A stretch of 64,000 nt of DNA, from NCBI GenBank assembly GCA_033439265.1, contig JAVTVX010000010.1, positions 992,001-1,056,000 on the forward strand, in the 5' to 3' direction. The position numbers were made by a program, and so were the translations under genes. Below the pieces are notes generated by a model. That model saw only the letters and a program-made list of their open reading frames with translations, made no database searches and was not told the origin of the DNA. Position 1 is the first letter of the stretch, and each line of letters begins with the position of its first letter. Source of the DNA: Dillenia suffruticosa. Lineage: Eukaryota; Streptophyta; Magnoliopsida; Dilleniales; Dilleniaceae. This document shows, in pieces, positions 62,963 through 64,000 of the stretch.

Positions 62963-64000
62963 CTGCACATCGGTTAAAAGCAGAATGCATCAAAACCTAG
63001 ATACAAGTAAAGTTCAAACTATAACTAAAAGTAAATAATAGAACCCCATCAATAAGATTAAACAATTTTTTTCTCAGCAAATAATTTTATGAAGTTGGAA
63101 CACATTCCCGCAGCAGAAGTACATAAGTAATAAGAATGGCGTTAGGCTTGACTCCTTTCGGGCCCAGAACACCAGCCTCTGAGGGAGAGGAGAGAGAGGA
63201 AGGCTGAAAGAGTCAGCAAGGTAACACAATACATGAAATCTGGATCCTTTCCAACGTTATATCCAATATTGATCACTCCTAAATTTAAACGACTATCTAT
63301 GCTAGACTTCAATCCTTAGTGTATAATATCAAAAAAAAAAAAATGGAATCCTTAGTGTAGATCTAGTCCTAAAGCCCTTGGATTCAATGCATTCTTTGGT
63401 TCTCTGAATTCTTCCTTTCAACTTATCTGCTTTCATCAATCAATACAACATCATGAAAAAATGTCACAAACCAATGAATTTTGTATCCAATATAAGCTCA
63501 TCCATCACCAATACAAACACTTACAGATTTAATCCCACTAATGATGTATGTACTCCTGGCAATTACAGATTCTAATCCTATCTTTACCTATTTTAGCAAT
63601 AGCCACTATTCCAGCAACCATATCTTTGACTGGCACGATGTAACTCATAGAAACACCTTGCTTTGCAAAAGTTGAGTCCACTGCAAGCTATTTCAAAATA
63701 AAAACACCATATTGAGGTTCATCTTGTTTCTCCAGTCCCTCACTAAGAGACAATCATGATGATAGGGCAGCAGGACACGCAACACACATCATATAATAGA
63801 AACCCCAAGAGTACCACAGGTTCGGAGATTTAAACTAGAGATGCAAGACAAGTTCCATAAAATTAACTTGTGGCAAATAAATGCTGAATGGCCATGAAGT
63901 GTCAAATTGATATGTAAAATTCATCTGACTCAAACCATTTTTCAACCTCCTTGTCACCAAATGGTTTCTCATATTTTAAGAAACAAGCTCAACTTTGAAT
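62963..64000 (-). other. Probable intron of the CCCH/KH gene
   Basis: Sequence upstream (on the minus strand) of the last CCCH/KH exon. No exon encoding the first half of the first zinc finger was recognised, so this is most likely a long intron running off the window. No other gene was seen. Confidence 0.5.

Noticed and set aside
1-64000. CRISPR arrays, operons, prokaryotic genes or organelle insertions
   Set aside because: No spacer-repeat pattern and no bacterial or organellar gene signature. Tandem repeats here are microsatellites, duplicated exon or intron blocks and retroelement arrays.

Overview
The window is nuclear DNA from a flowering plant, probably a woody dicot. Genes have GT-AG introns, AT-rich spacers, GA/CT microsatellites and plant-type transposable elements. 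All protein matches are to plant families known for Arabidopsis and its relatives: CALS3-type callose synthase, plant coilin, MKP1, LIN-type U-box/ARM proteins, NOC2 and CCCH/KH proteins. Identities rest on recognised motifs read by eye, not on a database search.

Layout. (1) 650-12829, minus: a decayed, truncated callose synthase gene whose middle exons were tandemly triplicated (5917-11160). (2) 15500-22816, plus: a decayed coilin gene. (3) 24596-28127, minus: an apparently intact two-exon MAP kinase phosphatase 1 gene. (4) 28.1-44.0 kb: a transposon-rich gap holding a rearranged Ty3/gypsy LTR element, a dead L1-type LINE split by a 2.1-kb insertion full of GTCGAC motifs, an antisense LINE fragment and SINE-like pieces. 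(5) 44045-48697, plus: an apparently intact eight-exon U-box/ARM E3 ligase gene of the LIN/CERBERUS type, without WD40 repeats. (6) 49948-60881, plus: a NOC2-family ribosome biogenesis gene with nearly all exons recognisable but a premature stop and a frameshifting 85-bp duplication. A dead RTE-type LINE and an Au-like SINE lie in its largest intron. (7) 62206-62962, minus: the last exon of a CCCH zinc finger/KH RNA-binding protein whose 5' end is outside the window.

The genes are unrelated housekeeping or signalling genes and do not form a pathway. The main biological signal is alternation of intact genes (MKP1, LIN-like, CCCH/KH) with dying ones (callose synthase, coilin, NOC2). This suggests gene loss after a whole-genome or segmental duplication, with working copies probably elsewhere. 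I found no RNA gene, CRISPR array or clearly new molecular system. The oddest unexplained sequence is the GTCGAC-rich insertion at about 38.7-40.0 kb.
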